Origin: Melanocharis versteri
Lineage: Eukaryota; Chordata; Aves; Passeriformes; Melanocharitidae
Reading direction: 5' to 3'
DNA: 64,000 bases
NCBI GenBank assembly: GCA_013397845.1
Contig: VZTG01004270.1
Span: 168,742 to 232,741 of the forward strand
Part shown: positions 1 to 13,105 of the stretch, piece by piece
Layout: each line of letters begins with the position of its first letter
How positions within the stretch are numbered: position 1 is the first letter of the stretch
The notes under the pieces: model-generated
What the model was told of the DNA's origin: nothing
The model's database searches: none
What the model saw: the letters and a program-made list of their open reading frames with translations, nothing else
Translations under genes and position numbers: made by a program

Positions 1-2007
1 TTTTTTCATCAAACCACCTGCAGCTAACTCCCAGATTTTTCTTGAGTGATAACAACCACTTTGGGCCTTGTCAAAATCTATAAAGCATATGTAAACTTAA
101 GTACATTTTTGCATTATGCTACACTTTTCACTGAATACTGTTAGCCTTTTTATCACTCATTTATCCTGCAATTCTTAGGTTAGCTTTTAGTTTTATGTGT
201 TTTTATTTTTATAGCTGTCATTAGACAACTGGATAGACCTAAGGGCTCCTAAGCTTAGGATCCTGCCTCTGTTGTCAGTGTTAAGAAAGAGTTTGGAAAT
301 AGAACAAGTGCACCATGATATTTCCCTGGTAGCCTCCTTCCAGATTCCAGAACAGGAGACTTTCTTAGACAGAAATATCATCTTTGTCTTGAATAACTCT
401 TAACAAATTGTGCATTCGTGGATAATGTCCTTGAGTCCATCCACATTCCTACTTTCCTTAATGTCATCCTAAGTGGTCACAGTGTCTTCAGTGATCAAAC
501 AAAAAAATGACTGTAGCATTTTCCATCTTCCGTTTCTTAGGAAGTGGAAAATCACAACAGGTAATAGTACATCTGTCCCACAGTTCCATTTCTTTCTGGG
601 CCACTAACATCTGGTGCTGGAGAATTGCAACAAGAGTTGCTTATATTGTTCTTTACATCTGAACTGGTTTTGTTCGTAAGGTGGTGAAACTCTGGAAAAC
701 TATTTTGAAAGTGCAGATGAGTAATTTATTTTGTAATATTCATGGCAGGGGGAAGCAGGTGCATAAAAATGTATCTTGGGGAAAAAAAACTAATTACAGG
801 TGAACAGCTCCTGAATTACTGTTTTCAAAATGTAATGTAAACTTCTGCAGTTTGGCCTAAGGTAGGCTCTTACCTGAGTGCACCTATGGCATGTTCCTTA
901 TGCTTTTAAAAGCTACAGCTTCCCTCCATTCCAAAAGTGCTGTACATTTTAGTTTAGCAGACATTTTAAGTTGCTAAAAATTACTGAAGAAGAAAATAAA
1001 CCTACCTTCAAAATAAAGCGACACCCTGATATATAATTTGAGGTCTAGACAGGTTTTCAGTGGAATATTTTTTGTTTTAACCATGGACATGCCCACATCT
1101 GGGCACTGAAAAGCTGTCACTGTGATTGAAGGTTGGAGAAGAATTTATGTCTTTTATTAGAATTCTTGATTTTGTGGAAGGGAACTTTACTGCAACTGCA
1201 GTGCATGTGTCTGTAGGGATTTATGATTTTATTTAATCCTCAAAGAGAAAAGAGGGAGGCAGAATTCTTAATGGGCTTCTTACAGATTCGAAATCCTTGT
1301 AGTCCAGGCAAAAGAGTGGTCTACTCCTTCATTTTACTTTCATCTCAGAATCTCAAATGAGTAACTGTTACAGATATTAAACTTGATGCACATTCTTGGC
1401 TTGTGTGGGCCAGGTAATTGTGAAAGCCTTGTGCCTAAGAGGGCCAGGAATATCACCAGAGCACCTAAACAGAAATTTCACTCCTGCTTCAGTCTTTGAA
1501 TGAAGTATTAGCAGGCAGAGCATTTTCTTCCCAGGCTGAGCTCCTTCCTGAGCTCTCACAGGAAGCACACAAAGGACATCTGTAACTGATAGATGAACTC
1601 GTTTTGCCTTTTCCCTTCAAACAGAAGAGTGATGATATTTTCTGGATGCTCACAGGAAGTTAAAGTGTAAACTTGTCACTGGGTGTCACTGTTACACCAC
1701 AGGAAGCCGGCTGAGAGTGGATTTCTCTGGCCTCGAACCACAAAGATCTTAAAGGCCTTAAGTACGAGTGGCAGAGGCTCATAGCATGGGTATAAACGTG
1801 GAACCAGTTTTATGGAAAAAATACACTACAAGAGTATTTGCTTATCGACTCCTTGGTGTTTGCTGATGTGCCCCTATTTGAGCCCTGAGTGAGATTTCCC
1901 CCTGGGTTTTCTGCATTTGTTGGGGCTGTTGGAGAGCTGCTTTTCATGTGCATCACTGATCAAAAAAGGCAAACATTCAAATCATACAATGGAAAACGGA
2001 GAGGATT
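1..2007. other. Unique AT-rich non-coding DNA
   Basis: I see no exon, RNA gene or recognisable repeat in this stretch. All open frames are about 60 codons, stop-rich on every side and without a familiar motif. The base composition is typical of avian intergenic or intronic DNA. Confidence 0.7.
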
Positions 2008-2215
2008 GCTAGAGGACATCTGACCCATTCCCCCACCCCCAGCAGGTCAATTATGTCTTAAAGCATCCCTGACTAATGCCTTTTTAAAAGCAGCACTGAC
2101 AGTCCGTTTTCTTGGCTATCTTTTCCAATACCGAGTCACTCTTCTCACAGAATTTTCTTAATAGCAAACTTGATGTCCTTTTCTGGAATTTAGTTGTTAA
2201 GTCTTCTTCCACCTA
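2008..2215 (-). repeat. Ancient CR1/L3-like LINE relic
   Basis: Read on the minus strand, this matches by eye the 3' part of old amniote CR1/L3-type LINEs. The order of weakly preserved blocks fits: a segment resembling the 'failed-to-reach consensus, nearby to ATCTAGTCCAACCCC' tail at the plus-strand left, a CTGACTAATG block at about 2071, and a block about accessory cysteine-poor 3' sequence at 2110-2200. The copy is very diverged and has no usable reading frame. The family name is inference; a repeat-library search could change it. Confidence 0.45.
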
Positions 2216-2789
2216 GCAGGAGCTGAGAATTAAACCATCCTTTCTGCTTTGCTTCAGACCCTTCAGGGATTGTTTCGGAGGTTTGGAGTATGTTTTAAAC
2301 TTTTTTTCAGCTAACAATCAAATAAATATGTACATCAGGAGAGAATGAGGATTTTGGCACCTTCACAAGCAAAATAATATACCACATTTCTCACGAAGTA
2401 AGAACCATGCCCACTATTAAAATGTTCATTTTGTCTGTATTTTAGTAAAGGAAAGGGGTGAATCAAAGTAAATCTAAACTTTTTATTTAGTATTTAGAAA
2501 CTCTTGCTGTTGTTTCAAGCTTTACCAAATTTTTTCATTGTTTTCATCCACACAAGACAAAATCCCCTATAGTTCCAAATATCTGGCTCTGTTTTTTCCT
2601 GTTTTATTTCAAATTGGGGGATTTTTCTGTATCTTGTAATGTGGAATATTACACTTTGGAAGAGGGAGAGGGGAAGATTTCTTCAACTATTGTGTAATAC
2701 TAGAGCATGTAGTAATGTGAACAGTATCAGGAGCAGTATTTTGAGGTGGCTGGAGGGATTTTAACCACTAGAAAGAAAAATGTACGCAT
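2216..2789. other. Non-coding DNA, nothing recognised
   Basis: AT-rich unique sequence between the LINE relic and a regulatory-looking stretch. No coding, RNA or repeat feature was seen. Confidence 0.6.
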
Positions 2790-3330
2790 TTAAACATTCA
2801 ACAGTTTATAGATATTGATTTTTGTGCTAAGTGATCCAACCTGCTTAGTTTAATTGCTGATGTCATAACACATTTAGTCGCACTCCATCTTTTCCTTGAG
2901 GTTAGATATTTGCAGGTCATTTGGTGGAACTGTGCATCGTGGGCTGGATTGATGAGGCCGTGCTGTGATGGCCAAATAATTGTCTGTAACACTTGTAGAA
3001 AACCTTCTAATTAATGAAATGACATGATTATTGTTGCCATAAATGAACACACGCTTTTATTTCTTCCTTGTTAATTGTCCCACATTTATCAGCAGTGGTT
3101 GACTCCATGCTCTTGAGATTTCTGACTTTACTGAGGAAAATTTAAATTATTTTCTCAGAAAAGGGTATTAGTACCAGCATTATTGCCCGTTGCACTGAAC
3201 AAAGATGATTTTTTACAAGCATATTAAATCGACCTGATTAGCTTTTGCATTCAACTCCCTCGAACACAGAAGATTGTATTCCAGTAGAAGCCAATCATAT
3301 TAATTACCTCTGAAGAGTCTGCATATTCAA
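2790..3330. promoter_or_regulatory. Candidate conserved non-coding element
   Basis: The stretch has the texture of a developmental enhancer: repeated TAAT/ATTA homeodomain cores, CCAAAT and CATAAA-type boxes, no repeat signature and no reading frame. Several ATTA-bearing words lie close together at about 3010-3080 and 3220-3310. This is pattern recognition only, since conservation cannot be measured from one sequence. It could equally be ordinary AT-rich DNA. Confidence 0.25.
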
Positions 3331-5990
3331 AAGCCATCGCTTGTTTTATGGACAGCAAAAATTAACACCATATCTTTTTAATAATTTTAAGTGGGTCACT
3401 TTCAGGACTGTATCTGTTTTAAATAAATTATCATATTGTTAAGGGCCATGGGCAAAAGCTTTTTATTAGTAATGTGACAATTTGGGGTTTGTTTTGTTTT
3501 ATAAGGACCACAATATTTGCTTTTGAAATCACTACCAGCCAAACACTTTTCAGATATGATAGTATAGCTCATCTGTTTTCTGGGAATTCTACAAACTGTG
3601 GGTAGGTAAGAAGCCATTTTTGCATAAAAATGCTGTAATTAGCAATTTGAGATTCCCAGACTCCAGAAAGCAAATCACAATAAGGGATATAATTGAATAA
3701 TAAGGAATATAGCTGGACTGTTTCTCTTTCTCTGAATTCTCATAGGGAAGAGTTTTTCCTCCTAGAGACAGATAGGCACACAGATGTTCACAGAGACATT
3801 TCAAAAAACAAATGTATACTTTTTAAATTGACATATATTTCTCATGGACACAAAATAATTTTTCCTACAAAAATGTCAATATAGTTGGGTATTTTTGGCC
3901 TCCTATTTCTCCTGCACAATGCATTTGATCTTTGAGGTATACAGCTCTCTACATTTCCCAGCAAGTTGGAAGTGAGGAGGAGGAAAAAGAATCAAATTCT
4001 ATTTACATTTTGGTAAAAGGTGGGTTTGAAATTTGTATTAGACTTGAGGTGTCCTGCACTCTGGTTTTTATCATCAGACCTGCTGTTGTCCAGGCTACAT
4101 TTGTTTGCATAGGATAAGGTTTCAATTTGGCTCTTAAGAGGTTTGGCACCTCTGTGTGTTCTTTTTCTGCATGGTCCATGTTGCAAATTGCCATTTGTGC
4201 ACTTTATGAGATTGTACAAAGCTCCTTCCAGGATTATCTGGGCATTGAAATTCTTCACAGAGATTTCCAAGGGTTTTCAGTTTAGCATCAAAAAAAATAT
4301 TTTACAGTGGTTAGTTTTAGCTCTTGATTCTGTGAATTGGAAATTGATCTTACAGTATGAGGGACATTTTTATTTTGTTATCTTGATTAAAAACAGGTTT
4401 CTATATTGAAACCTCCTTAATTTTGTAATATACTATAATATGTGCAATATGCTTCAGAGTTATAATTCATAGCCTCAGTAAATCCTGAAATACCTGAATG
4501 TTTCCAGCCTCATTTGCCTCTGGTAATACAGAATGATCTTTTGGGTGTGTGTACCTACTCTGTGTTAACTGAGAGGAGATGTAGGCTGATGGACAAATTA
4601 ATGCTTCCAGCCTCTCCTGAACACACATGAATTGTAAATAAAAAAGGCAAGGCATAAACTAAAAATTTTAACTCTATTCAGTTTTAATTAAGAGTCAAGG
4701 AAGAACATTACTCCGTTTTTATGGATTCAGTTCTGCAGCAGTCACATAAAGCCTATTTACCTCCTTTTTTGCTTAACATCTGAAAACTTCTATTATCAAA
4801 ATTGAAATATTCATTTACAGAGTATGAAACATGCAGTCCATTTTGCTAGGTATTTAATGGAAGCATACTTTTAAAGTACCCAAAACTGTTATTTTGAAAA
4901 CCTTCAGTGGCAAAGGTTACCATATATCCCTGTGGAGGGAGCTGTTATAATCAATTTTTAGTGTGACTATTAGTCTTTTCATTGATCAGACTGTAATAAA
5001 CACTTCACCTACACACTGACTTGGAACATGGTCAAAGGTCTATTGAAATGTCACTTAGAAGTGACTTTAGAAACTTCAGGCACCTTTGGATAATCCTTGT
5101 CTTCCTGTGAGAAAGTGTAGGAGCAACATGGTAGGCAATTGACCCTAAAGTAGGTTTACAAATCTATGTATTTTTCTGCTTAGTTCTCATTGTCTGAAAA
5201 ATATTATTGTATTTGTGGAATTTTTTGCAAACAAAAATGAAGTAGAATTGAGATTTGAATGATGGTTGTACATGTAAAAAGGAAATTTTGGTAGCCTACA
5301 ATACAGGAAGTGAGATACAAAATCATTTCCAGAGTTTTATTGTTTGAAAATGTTTGCTTGATTTACGCAGGTTACAAAAGGGTAACCTCAAATATTCATT
5401 CTAAAAAATAATTTCTGATCTTAGATTCTGATTACATTGGGTTTGGGTACACTAGTTTGTTTTAGGAAAGTTGAAAATTAGCCTGATGAAAATTATATTG
5501 CAATGTTCATAAAATAAACAGTTCAGATGTGAAGCCAGAAAGAGTTACATAAAAACAAGTAGAATAAACAGTTAATTTTTTTTTAAAATAATGGTTCAAT
5601 TAGAGTCAAAAAAGGTGATTTCTGATTTCTTACATTTACTCTTGAGAATTACTGTTTTCCTACATGAGGCATAAAACAAGGCCAAGGGGAAAGATAGGTC
5701 AAAACCATCAAGAGTACTTGTTTCATTGTTATCTATTTAAACTGTATTTAAAAAGCAACAGAAACTTCAAGTGTAGAGAGTGAATAATCATACTTATTTC
5801 AGATTTTCTGGGACATAAAATTTCAGATTTGTTGACTTCTGAAAATTTTAAACAACATTTTGAATACAAGCACAAATAAATAGAAGTACCATGTTTTTAT
5901 TTCTGTGTTATGAGGAAAAGCAGAATCCAGGATATAAACTGGAATTTCTGAGAACCTTGGTCTTATCAGCCACCTTAATATTTACACAAA
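3331..5990. other. Non-coding DNA, nothing recognised
   Basis: AT-rich unique sequence. The small open frames at 3402-3617, 3589-3804 and 3992-4409 overlap on both strands and carry no protein signature, so I do not call them genes. Confidence 0.65.
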
Positions 5991-6016
5991 TGGGCTGGAC
6001 AACTGGGCTGGACAAC
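5991..6016. repeat. Perfect 13-bp tandem duplication
   Basis: The 13-mer TGGGCTGGACAAC occurs twice, back to back (5991-6003 and 6004-6016). It is a small replication-slippage duplication with no other known meaning. Confidence 0.9.
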
Positions 6017-7280
6017 AATAAATATACTTTCCCAATAATTTTCTAATGCTGCTCCTTTTTCTTTGTTGACAGGTGTCAGAAAAGCCCTGGAAAAAGAGAG
6101 CTCACTGCATGGCATTGCCATTTCATTTGTCGTTAAGAGACAGGAGCTTTATAACTCCTGTAAAAGATTCTGAAATATTTGTCTTGTGAAATTTAAAGGG
6201 CTGACAACACGAGAAGGATCTAACGCCTTTTGTGACAAGCAGAAATCACAGGTGTGAAAGCAGATTTCATTTCAGCACCTTGTAGGTTGTAGGACAACAG
6301 ATACACTTGCAAAATATTTGTGTATCTAAGGTGCCTGTGCTCATATCACTTAGGTATTTACTTAATGCCACCTCAAGTGGTGTGACAAGAAGTATTTATC
6401 CGTAGGTAAATTTAATTTTATCTGGGGTATTTTTCCTGTAGAAAATACTGAGGATTTTGTCCGGGTAGAAACAATAAGATAAATGCATTTAGTAAGAGGC
6501 TGTTGTAAATTGTGGGACGGATTGAAGTTTTTCTTTGCCTCCTAGCTTTACCATCTTAATTAACTTTTCTCAATGTTTGACTCTATGAAATCTCAAAAAA
6601 ATATGACAGTACTGTTCCTATTAATTTCTTATGTTTCACATAATGACATAAACATTTTGCTTCATGTAAATCAATATTGAATTATAGTGGAGAATTATGC
6701 AGAAACAACTGAAGGTAGTTGTCATACAGAATCAGATAATTTTACTCAGAACATTACTTACCATATAAAAGAAAAATTATTCAGTGATGATTTATTGTTA
6801 TAAAAGAGATTATTTTTGTTCATATAGAAAGGGATATTATGTGCAGAGGAAGAACAACACTTGCAGTTAGTGATACTTTCCATGTGCTTTTCTCTCAAAT
6901 GCTGTTGCAATCCTTTATTAATACTGTCAATTTGTGTTATTTTGTATAATAATCAGACCTGCACCTGGTGTCCACAAAGGATTAAACTTAAATAGATGTT
7001 AAAACAAAGAAGCAAATAAACAAGAAAAAAACCTAAACCAAACAACAGCAAAAAAATCATGTTAATTTGAAAGCCAAAGCAAAGACCAAAAATTGCCAGA
7101 TGAGGCCAAAGCCAAATCTGTTCAAGCATTGTGTTCAGTTCTTACTCCATTTCCTGACGCCCTCGTCACAAACCAGCTTGTTTGTTGATCTTTGTGCCCC
7201 CCAGCTGTTCCTCAGCCCTGCACTGTGTTTGCCATCACTCCCAGACTATCTGACCCAGTGCTGTTCAGTAGGTGTCTGCA
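6017..7280. other. Non-coding DNA, nothing recognised
   Basis: AT-rich unique sequence. The 80-codon open frame at 7067-7309 has no recognised domain and runs into the next regulatory-looking stretch. Confidence 0.6.
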
Positions 7281-7700
7281 GAAAGGGGTTTGTGAACACA
7301 ATTAAATAAGAGTCTGACTTGACAGTTTCATCTTGTAGGTTTTTTTTATCGCATTGGGAGTGTTTACATAACTGCTCAAAGGAGGCTTTTTCTGTGTACC
7401 TGTTTACATGTTTTACTTCTAAAATTCTCGGAGCCGTCAGCCCTTGGAGAGTGCTTGCATAGCACTTGTGAGCCCTTGATTGACGAGGAGAAAAGCCCTG
7501 GGAGTGAATCATGGGGAAAACATTCCATAACGAACTGGTCTTTTAATGAGGGTCACCACTGCCTTTGCAGTGGCTGGAAGGAAAGAGATGGAGGAGAGAG
7601 ATCCTGTGGTGTTGCAAAACTCTTTGAGAGACACAATAGCGGGGGAACGGCTCAGACACCGGCCTTTGTGTGCAAATTTCCCACCAGAACCAAGCAAGCT
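7281..7700. promoter_or_regulatory. Candidate regulatory element with paired forkhead motifs
   Basis: Two exact TGTTTAC forkhead core motifs lie on the plus strand at 7361-7367 and 7401-7407. Both are followed by AT, and they are exactly 40 bp apart, about four helical turns. The surrounding sequence is free of repeat signatures and less AT-rich than its neighbours, as is common in conserved enhancers. The motifs are seen directly. Binding, conservation and enhancer function are inferred. It could be chance, since a 7-mer recurs every few kilobases in AT-rich DNA. Confidence 0.25.
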
Positions 7701-7705
7701 TTAAA

Positions 7706-7727
7706 TTTTTTTTTCTTTTTTTTTTTT
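7706..7727. repeat. Oligo-T tract
   Basis: A run of nine T, one C and twelve T. It is a simple repeat, with no sign of an attached retroposed body on either side. Confidence 0.9.
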
Positions 7728-7739
7728 CCCCGAATTTAA

Positions 7740-10700
7740 TTAAGTGGGTTTGGAGTCCAGCACTGGCCTAACAAGCACTTCTTCATGAATGAAAGGTTTG
7801 TCTCTGGCAGTGAGGCAAGGCTCCCAACAATGTCAACGGCAATTACTGCAGCTCTGGCCACTCGAACAGCTCCTGAGAACAGGAGTGCTGAGCAGGCAGT
7901 GCAGTGCTGCCACGAAAGTGCTGGGGGTAGTCTTGGCCCACCTTACAGTAAACTTGTCATCCCTGCACCCAAATTTTAACCCAAGCTAAGCCTCTCTTGG
8001 GAAGGATTTGTGTAAAGATGCTCCTGCAATCAGGGAGTTTTCTGGCAGTGTGACGGAACTTGTAGGAATCTGCGTGACAGGAAGAGGTGATGTTTGTATG
8101 GATGCAATCGACTGTCCCAGAAGTGATGAAGATGATTCACTTAAATTTAAAAGGATGCATCCCTGAAAGTTATAGCAATCCCTTTTATGAATCCCTGATC
8201 TTTCTTAATTTGTAGGGCCATTTGAATAGAACTTAACGGGGATCTAATGATATTTTTCTCTGTATTTTTCCTTTGCTTTTCTTTCATTAGGGATGCATTT
8301 CTTGTCATAGGCTTTATCTTTGGAAGACTGAACTCTATAGCACTGAGGTGAATTTTTCACTTGATAATTAGTTAAAACCAAACATCAAACCCACAGATTT
8401 CTATGCTGGGGGAAAGCATGCAGCAGCAGTAACCTTGCAGCTCCTATGCAGCCTGCTGCCCTGAGAACACCTGTGCTGCTAGTTTGGCAGACTATGTTCT
8501 AAGTAAAAGTTGTTATTCAGTCAATATTCTGTAGGAAAGGAATGCGTTCTGTGGCACAATCAGCATGAAAGTGTGATATGAATTGAAATTGGTGACAGCA
8601 TGGTCAGTGCTCAGTAGCCAGCAGATGCTCCACTTGCACATACAGTTCACAGTGCATAGAATCTGTGATTATTTATTTAAACCGTCGTAAGTTTGCTTAT
8701 GTAACAGTACCACCAGGTTTCCTGCTCGTATTCAGTCTCATTTCATTCTGTAAATGCCCTGAGAGTTCTTGTCAGGATAAAGAACAATTCTGTGATGCAG
8801 CTCTGCACTGTGTCACTCCACTCTCAGAGAAACCGAATGTTGCCTGAAATTGCTTCTTTTTACTCACATTTATGAATGCAGCTTCTGACTTGAGTTGATT
8901 CCTGTCAGTTTAAAGCTCTGGCAGTACCATTGAAAACCTGACAAGTTGTACAATGAATTGATCATCAGCTTGATGTAGGCATTGAGAAGTTTCTTTGGGG
9001 TGTTTTCACAAGCCGATCACTGTGAGAAATGCAACTCTCTAAATTAGTGTAGTGCTTTATCTGTATAGGGCTTTGAAATTTCTCCAGTTAATGGTTATAA
9101 CACCCTCAGAGTGTCAGTCAGGGGGTTTTCACCCAACGTGACCATTTTATTGGTTTATTTTAGTTCGGGTTTTGTAACAGCTTTTTGTAGTAATAGTTCT
9201 CTTGATTAGATTATCACCTAATAAGGCAAAAGTTCACATTTTTATTTAAAAATGGGGGGAAATGTAGCAGGGATTACCAGTATGTTCCCAGAGGAGCAGC
9301 AGATCTATTTGTTGATACATGTTTTGTAATTATGAAAATATTTATTCAGGTTTCCAGATATATTTTTTTCTCTCAACTCTTCACTTATGGATGAATGTAT
9401 TTTGAGAAGCCTGGTGTAGCCCAATTACTACTCTCAGAAAAGCATCACTGAGTGTCAGTGCATACTCTTTCTTTTTCAAACATACTCTGCAGGTGTGTCC
9501 TTGTGACCATGCCAAACAATCCTGAAGCTTGCCTTTTCCATTAAGTAGAGTGTTAAGTCTGCATCCACAAAGCTAATTTTTGACACATTAAGTCAATACT
9601 CATGGCAGGCGGGTTTTTTCTATTAACAACTATTTCTTTTTCACGTTGATGTGCACAATGTTGCACTATGCTAAACTCAGCTGGTCACCAATATTCTGGC
9701 TGAGAAGGAAGAAACTTTATTTTCACAGTTACGATACGCTGTCCGCTTTGTTTGTCACAAATTGCAAATAGCTCAGGAGACTTTTTGTTTTCTGGCTTTA
9801 TAGGAAACCTATGCTTTTTTCTGTTTGTTGTTCTGTGCTCTGTTGTTGTTTGTGCTGTGCAATACTGTGTATCAGGCGTTGCAGAGAAGCAGGAGAGCAC
9901 ATGGTGCCTTCAGCTGCACTCTGTGGGGTCCGGGGGAAAAAGTCTCCTTGTTCCCCTCGTCACCCTCAGGCGATTTAAATGGCAGAGGAATGTGAGATAA
10001 CAATTAGTTTCTGTTCCTCCTCAAATACCTAACCTCATCGGTGTACCCATGGAAAGGAAATTCTAGAAGGAAAAAAACCTTTTTTACTTGTTTTGAACAG
10101 GTAGATGAGGAACGAGTTTTCAGTACAGGAAAAGTTTAAGATGTGAGGACTGAAAAGAATACACAAAACCTCTGGAAGCAGAATCATAAATCTGAGTAAT
10201 TTAATCAGTGGATGCATAGGATAAGGAAAGAACTGATACAATCTTTTAAGAAGTTTAGCTACAAGACTGCTTTTCATATGAACAGAAAAAGATTGGCAGC
10301 ATTTTGCTCCAACGTGAGAGCCTAGGATTGTTGTCTGTCTACTCGTTGCAGTGTGGAAGGACTTCTGTCCTGAACATTAACACAGTAGTTCTGAAGTGGC
10401 AGAATATATCCTCTGAAGCACAAACTTTAACAGAGTTAGGACTTTCACATGGGGATGAAAGACAAGTTGGAGCGCTTCTTGGAATTTTTTTGAGTTTTAA
10501 GGTTTTTAGTATAGACAAAGTGAATCACTCAGAATAATCATTACCCTGAATTGTATGAATTTTGTTAATAAATTCTTCTTATAAAATGCTTAATATTTGG
10601 TAGAATTGAAGATAAAATTCCCACATGTATCTGATGCCTTCGGTGAAGTTTCTAGGATATCATATGTAAAACAGACTGTTCCCAGTAAAAAGGAAGTGCA

Positions 10701-12007
10701 TATTTTTCTCTTTTCCTTTCATGTGTGCTTTATTCTTACTCTATTTAATAGGTAAAATATCTGAGTGAGAAATTGTTGTAATTATTTTGTTATCATAATG
10801 AGTCAGTAACACTAGATGTGCAACTGGAATTTTTGTTCATACCTGGTAGCTTTTTACAGTCAGTTCAGGAGAAGCTAAAAAATTCATTTTCCTTCAACAC
10901 CATGACTAGTTTGGGGGCAGCTTTATGTGTATGGCAGCTATATGGGAAAGCTTGTGGTGACAGTGTAAGGTACTCATGGTACATAAATCCCTGTGTCAGG
11001 ATGTGTTCTTTTTATGGAGCAACTCGTAGATAATATAGCAAGTAAAAATTTTAATTTAAATGCTGGCCAGCATGGACATTAATGTGGAAAAAATGCAAGA
11101 ACGTAGAAACAGACAAATGTCAGGTCCATGTGCTGCCAGACTCTATTCTCCAGTTTCTTAATCCTGGTTTGTTGGAAGATGTGGTGAGGGTTTGTCTGTG
11201 ACTCACTTTCACCTGGAGGCGTGCTGCCCTTCAGGGGATCACTTCAAGAGATAAATTGTGTCCTTGTGTCCCTTGCTCTGCTACCTGGTCCAGACAAACC
11301 AAGAGGATGGGGCAACTGAAAAGGTTGGGAAACTCAGACACAGAAAGGAACTGCAGTGACTCTTCAATAATATAATCCTCACCTGCTTACTATATTGTGG
11401 CTGAAAAAAGCAAACCCCTGCTGAAATGTTTGCTTCCTTGGGAGAGCAGAGCATAGACTACAAAGAAAGAAAATTGCCAGGTGGTGCAGTATCTGAGGCT
11501 ATGACTTCAACAAGAGTAAAATTTTGGCTTGGAGTCATAGTGCAATGCAGTGACTGTGGCCTGAACAAAACACGTGCCTTTACAAATCCAGCAAAAAGGC
11601 TTTTTTTTCTTGGGATCATGGGAAGGATATGCTGAAAAGCTCAGAAATCATCAGTCCAAATTATTGGTTTCACTGCCTGCCAGTGGCCATAATTACAGTG
11701 AATAGTTCAGAGCAAATAATTTCACAAATTTCTTTTTCACCTCATGAAAAATCCATAAGTAGTTCACATGCTCTTTGCATTTGTTTGTTGTTAATATTTA
11801 CTTATTTGCTCTTGTGTGACTTTCTTTGGCTGTATAAATCATGTAGTATGGTTTATTCTTTTTCTGTTGTGTTTTTTTTTTAATTTTTCTCTTTGGACAT
11901 AGGAAAAAGTAGATATTTATAGAACTCTTTCTTAACTTGAATTGCTCCAGGAAGCTTACCTAAAGAATAAGTCTGAGGAAAATTGTGCCTTTTCAAACAG
12001 CCTTACC
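7740..12007. other. Non-coding DNA, nothing recognised
   Basis: Unique sequence with scattered 60-85 codon open frames on both strands and no domain, splice-framed exon or repeat that I can support. A CAG/GCTGC-rich patch at about 8410-8460 is unremarkable. Confidence 0.6.
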
Positions 12008-12026
12008 AAAAAAAAAAAAAAAAAAA
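12008..12026. repeat. A19 homopolymer
   Basis: Nineteen consecutive A. It is a simple repeat, and no retrocopy body is visible upstream. Confidence 0.95.
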
Positions 12027-12985
12027 TTGACTTCTCTTTAGTACAGGCTTAAAAGGCTGTACTTCTTTTAACAAGCCTTTATTCTAATAAATATGCTCTG
12101 GAATGATCTAGTCTAAAATGTTGTTCTTCATCATAAGCACATTTCACTTTTGCTATAATTGTGCCTTCTCATCATTAGTAGGACATAACAGGCATTATGG
12201 AATGAATCTGTGTTCACAGAGTTGAATAGGCTTTCTCTTTTATCAAATATGAAGAAGTTGATATATTTTCAGTACCCCTGACTAGTGCTAATCTTTTTTA
12301 TTTTGGTTTTAGAGTTCGTGCAGAATCAACAGAGGACTACTCTGCATGTCCTACAGGTACTCCAAATTCTTTTTGACAGCACTTCCAGGAAGACAGGTCT
12401 AGTCTAGCATGTAATTAATGCTGGTGATTCCACTCTGATCTTTTCACTCCTTTAATGTGCATCTCTGAGAAGGAGATAATAGACAATCATGTAAGGAAAT
12501 CCTTGATTATGGCTTGATTGAGCTTGTGTGAGCTCTAGAGAGCCAGTGTTGTCATGGTTTCCAAGCCATTTAACATATGACATTTTTACATAGACAAGAT
12601 GTTAGATAGCCATCCAAAAAATTGTAATTTGGATTATGTCTAATCCCTCTTTGAATGTCGGATCAGGTTTATTTTCACAGAAAATCAGTGACCAGGTCTC
12701 ATATTAGAAGCTATAAAAAATACACTGTCTTCCACAAAACTTGCAAAACAGAGGACTTGTCTGGAAAGAAAAAAAGTCTGTCACTCAACACAAGAAGCAG
12801 ATTTGCAGATTTTAGCAATACATATTGATAAAAAATTCCAAATCCTCTCGGCTTTTAGTCACCAAATCTATAATGAATTGCAATTAAAATTAAAAAAAAA
12901 AACCTATTCCATTACTCTGGGATTGGTAGTGTCCTAGAAATTTACAACCTGAGTATCTGAACCCAGGCTGAACTTTCAACAAAAC
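12027..12985. other. Non-coding DNA, nothing recognised
   Basis: AT-rich unique sequence with no feature I can support. Confidence 0.6.
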
Positions 12986-13105
12986 ATAGAATCAAAGTTT
13001 AATCAAAGAGGCATCTGAAGATTACCTGTCCAACCCACTGCTCTGAGGCAGTCCAAAGTAGATCAGGCTGCTGTCCTTGAATTTCTCTATATGGAGGGTC
13101 TATAA
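12986..13105 (-). repeat. CR1 LINE 3' fragment
   Basis: On the plus strand the segment opens with the CR1 tail signature CATAGAATCA. It then shows CTGTCCAACCCACTGCTC and a block resembling the CR1 text upstream of the tail (GATCAGGCTGCT, then GAATTTCTC). This order is the reverse complement of a CR1 3' end, so the element points to the minus strand. It is truncated at about 120 bp and clearly diverged. CR1 copies in birds are usually 5'-truncated like this and end in short ATTCTATGA-type repeats rather than poly-A. Confidence 0.7.
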
